Source: Nostoc sp. 'Peltigera membranacea cyanobiont' 210A
Lineage (GTDB): Bacteria; Cyanobacteriota; Cyanobacteriia; Cyanobacteriales; Nostocaceae
Length of the DNA: 64,000 nucleotides
Direction: 5' to 3'
Assembly (NCBI RefSeq): GCF_002246015.1
Contig: NZ_NOLJ01000002.1
Span: forward strand, 402,174 to 466,173
Shown piece by piece: positions 63,568-64,000 of this stretch. The translations under genes were made by a program, and so were the position numbers. The stretch's first letter is position 1. Each line of letters starts with the position of its first letter. Below the pieces are notes generated by a model. The model searched no databases and was not told the DNA's origin. It worked only from the letters and a program-made list of their open reading frames with translations.

Positions 63568-64000
63568 ATGACAAATCCGACAGCAACATTGCTGATTTCC
63601 TGCCCCGATCGAAGGGGACTGGTGGCGAAATTTGCCAATTTCATCTATTCTAACGGTGGTAATATTATCCATGCAGATCAGCACACAGATTTTGCTGCTG
63701 GATTATTCCTCACGCGCATTGAATGGCAGCTAGATGGGTTCAATTTACCGCGAGAATTTATTGCCCCTGCATTTAATGCGATCGCACAACCTTTAGGTGC
63801 TAAGTGGGAATTACGTTTTTCTGATACAGTACCACGCATTGCTATTTGGGTAAGTCGGCAAGATCATTGTTTATTTGACTTAATTTGGCGACAACGCGCT
63901 AAAGAGTTTATTGCTGAAATTCCTTTAATTATTAGTAACCATTCTAATTTAAAGGAAGTTGCAGAGCAGTTTAACATCGACTTCCAGCACATTCCCATCA
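63568..64000 (+). CDS. purU: formyltetrahydrofolate deformylase PurU (partial)
   Basis: From ATG 63568 to the window end (144 residues seen), cut by the boundary. ACT domain first: TLLISCPDRRGLVAKFANFI and GGNIIHADQHTDFAAGLFLT, then the transition to the formyl-transferase-fold hydrolase: TVPRIAIWVSRQDHCLFDLI and AEIPLIISNHSNLKEVAEQF. It hydrolyses 10-formyl-THF to formate and THF, feeding purT and balancing C1 units. It is the next gene after the DUF4340 gene, with 97 bp between them. Confidence 0.92.
   Translation, partial: MTNPTATLLISCPDRRGLVAKFANFIYSNGGNIIHADQHTDFAAGLFLTRIEWQLDGFNLPREFIAPAFNAIAQPLGAKWELRFSDTVPRIAIWVSRQDHCLFDLIWRQRAKEFIAEIPLIISNHSNLKEVAEQFNIDFQHIPI

Overview
The window is chromosomal DNA from a filamentous cyanobacterium of the Nostoc/Anabaena type. 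The octamer GCGATCGC (HIP1) is scattered through genes and gaps. Short tandem heptamer and nonamer repeats typical of Nostocales fill many intergenic gaps. The gene content is photosynthetic and cyanobacterial: an aerobic chlorophyll cyclase (AcsF), a high-light-inducible protein, the carotenoid pair CruF/CruG, a FraH-like filament protein, XisH/XisI, and a large STAND ATPase with WD40 repeats. I saw no rRNA, tRNA, CRISPR array or intact insertion sequence.

Layout. 0.2-11.2 kb: retropepsin-like protease, tRNA modification genes miaB and mnmG, a bestrophin channel, a decayed gene split by a hairpin element, a PilP/GspC-like membrane protein, a VanY-type carboxypeptidase and a Gly/Thr-rich secreted-type protein. 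12.2-21.1 kb: small secreted protein, EamA transporter, DUF2996-like and TM2 proteins, acsF, an orphan HsdR_N protein, a structured gene-free stretch at 18.9-19.2 kb, a redoxin and an Hli protein. 21.4-27.7 kb: a nucleotide-metabolism island with a thyX gene broken by an in-frame TGA, an Rpn/DUF4351 nuclease-like protein, xisHI, a ThyA-like/DUF4346 fusion, a dCMP deaminase, a dCTP-deaminase-like protein with a membrane tail and apparently altered active site, a MITE and a deoxyribosyltransferase-like protein. 27.8-37.5 kb: CobA-like P-loop protein, adenylate kinase paralogue, rph, pgl, fraH-like gene, M50 peptidase, RNase HI with an extra C-terminal domain, cruG/cruF and a small membrane protein. 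37.7-48.7 kb: MlaE-type permease, small secreted and membrane proteins, the STAND-WD40 gene with a bitopic membrane neighbour, a KamA-family pseudogene carrying a MITE, and two tiny single-span membrane proteins. 48.7-64 kb: a PLP aminotransferase, DUF1499, DUF1345, ChaB, cupin, a 1.4-kilo-residue hybrid histidine kinase, GNAT and GGDEF remnants, a Gld-type ABC export locus and the start of purU.

The best candidate for a system not yet described is the 24.0-27.7 kb block. Four consecutive co-directional genes act on, or look derived from enzymes acting on, deoxypyrimidine nucleotides, and one has become a membrane-anchored protein that probably no longer deaminates. It lies beside mobile or conflict-type genes (Rpn, XisHI) and a broken housekeeping thyX. 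A second candidate is the STAND-WD40 gene with its membrane partner (41.4-45.8 kb). The window also records several insertions that can be undone base by base: a 178-bp MITE in a kamA-type gene, a 212-bp insertion/duplication in a decayed gene, a 3-bp duplication in thyX, and a 20-bp palindrome read through inside cruG.
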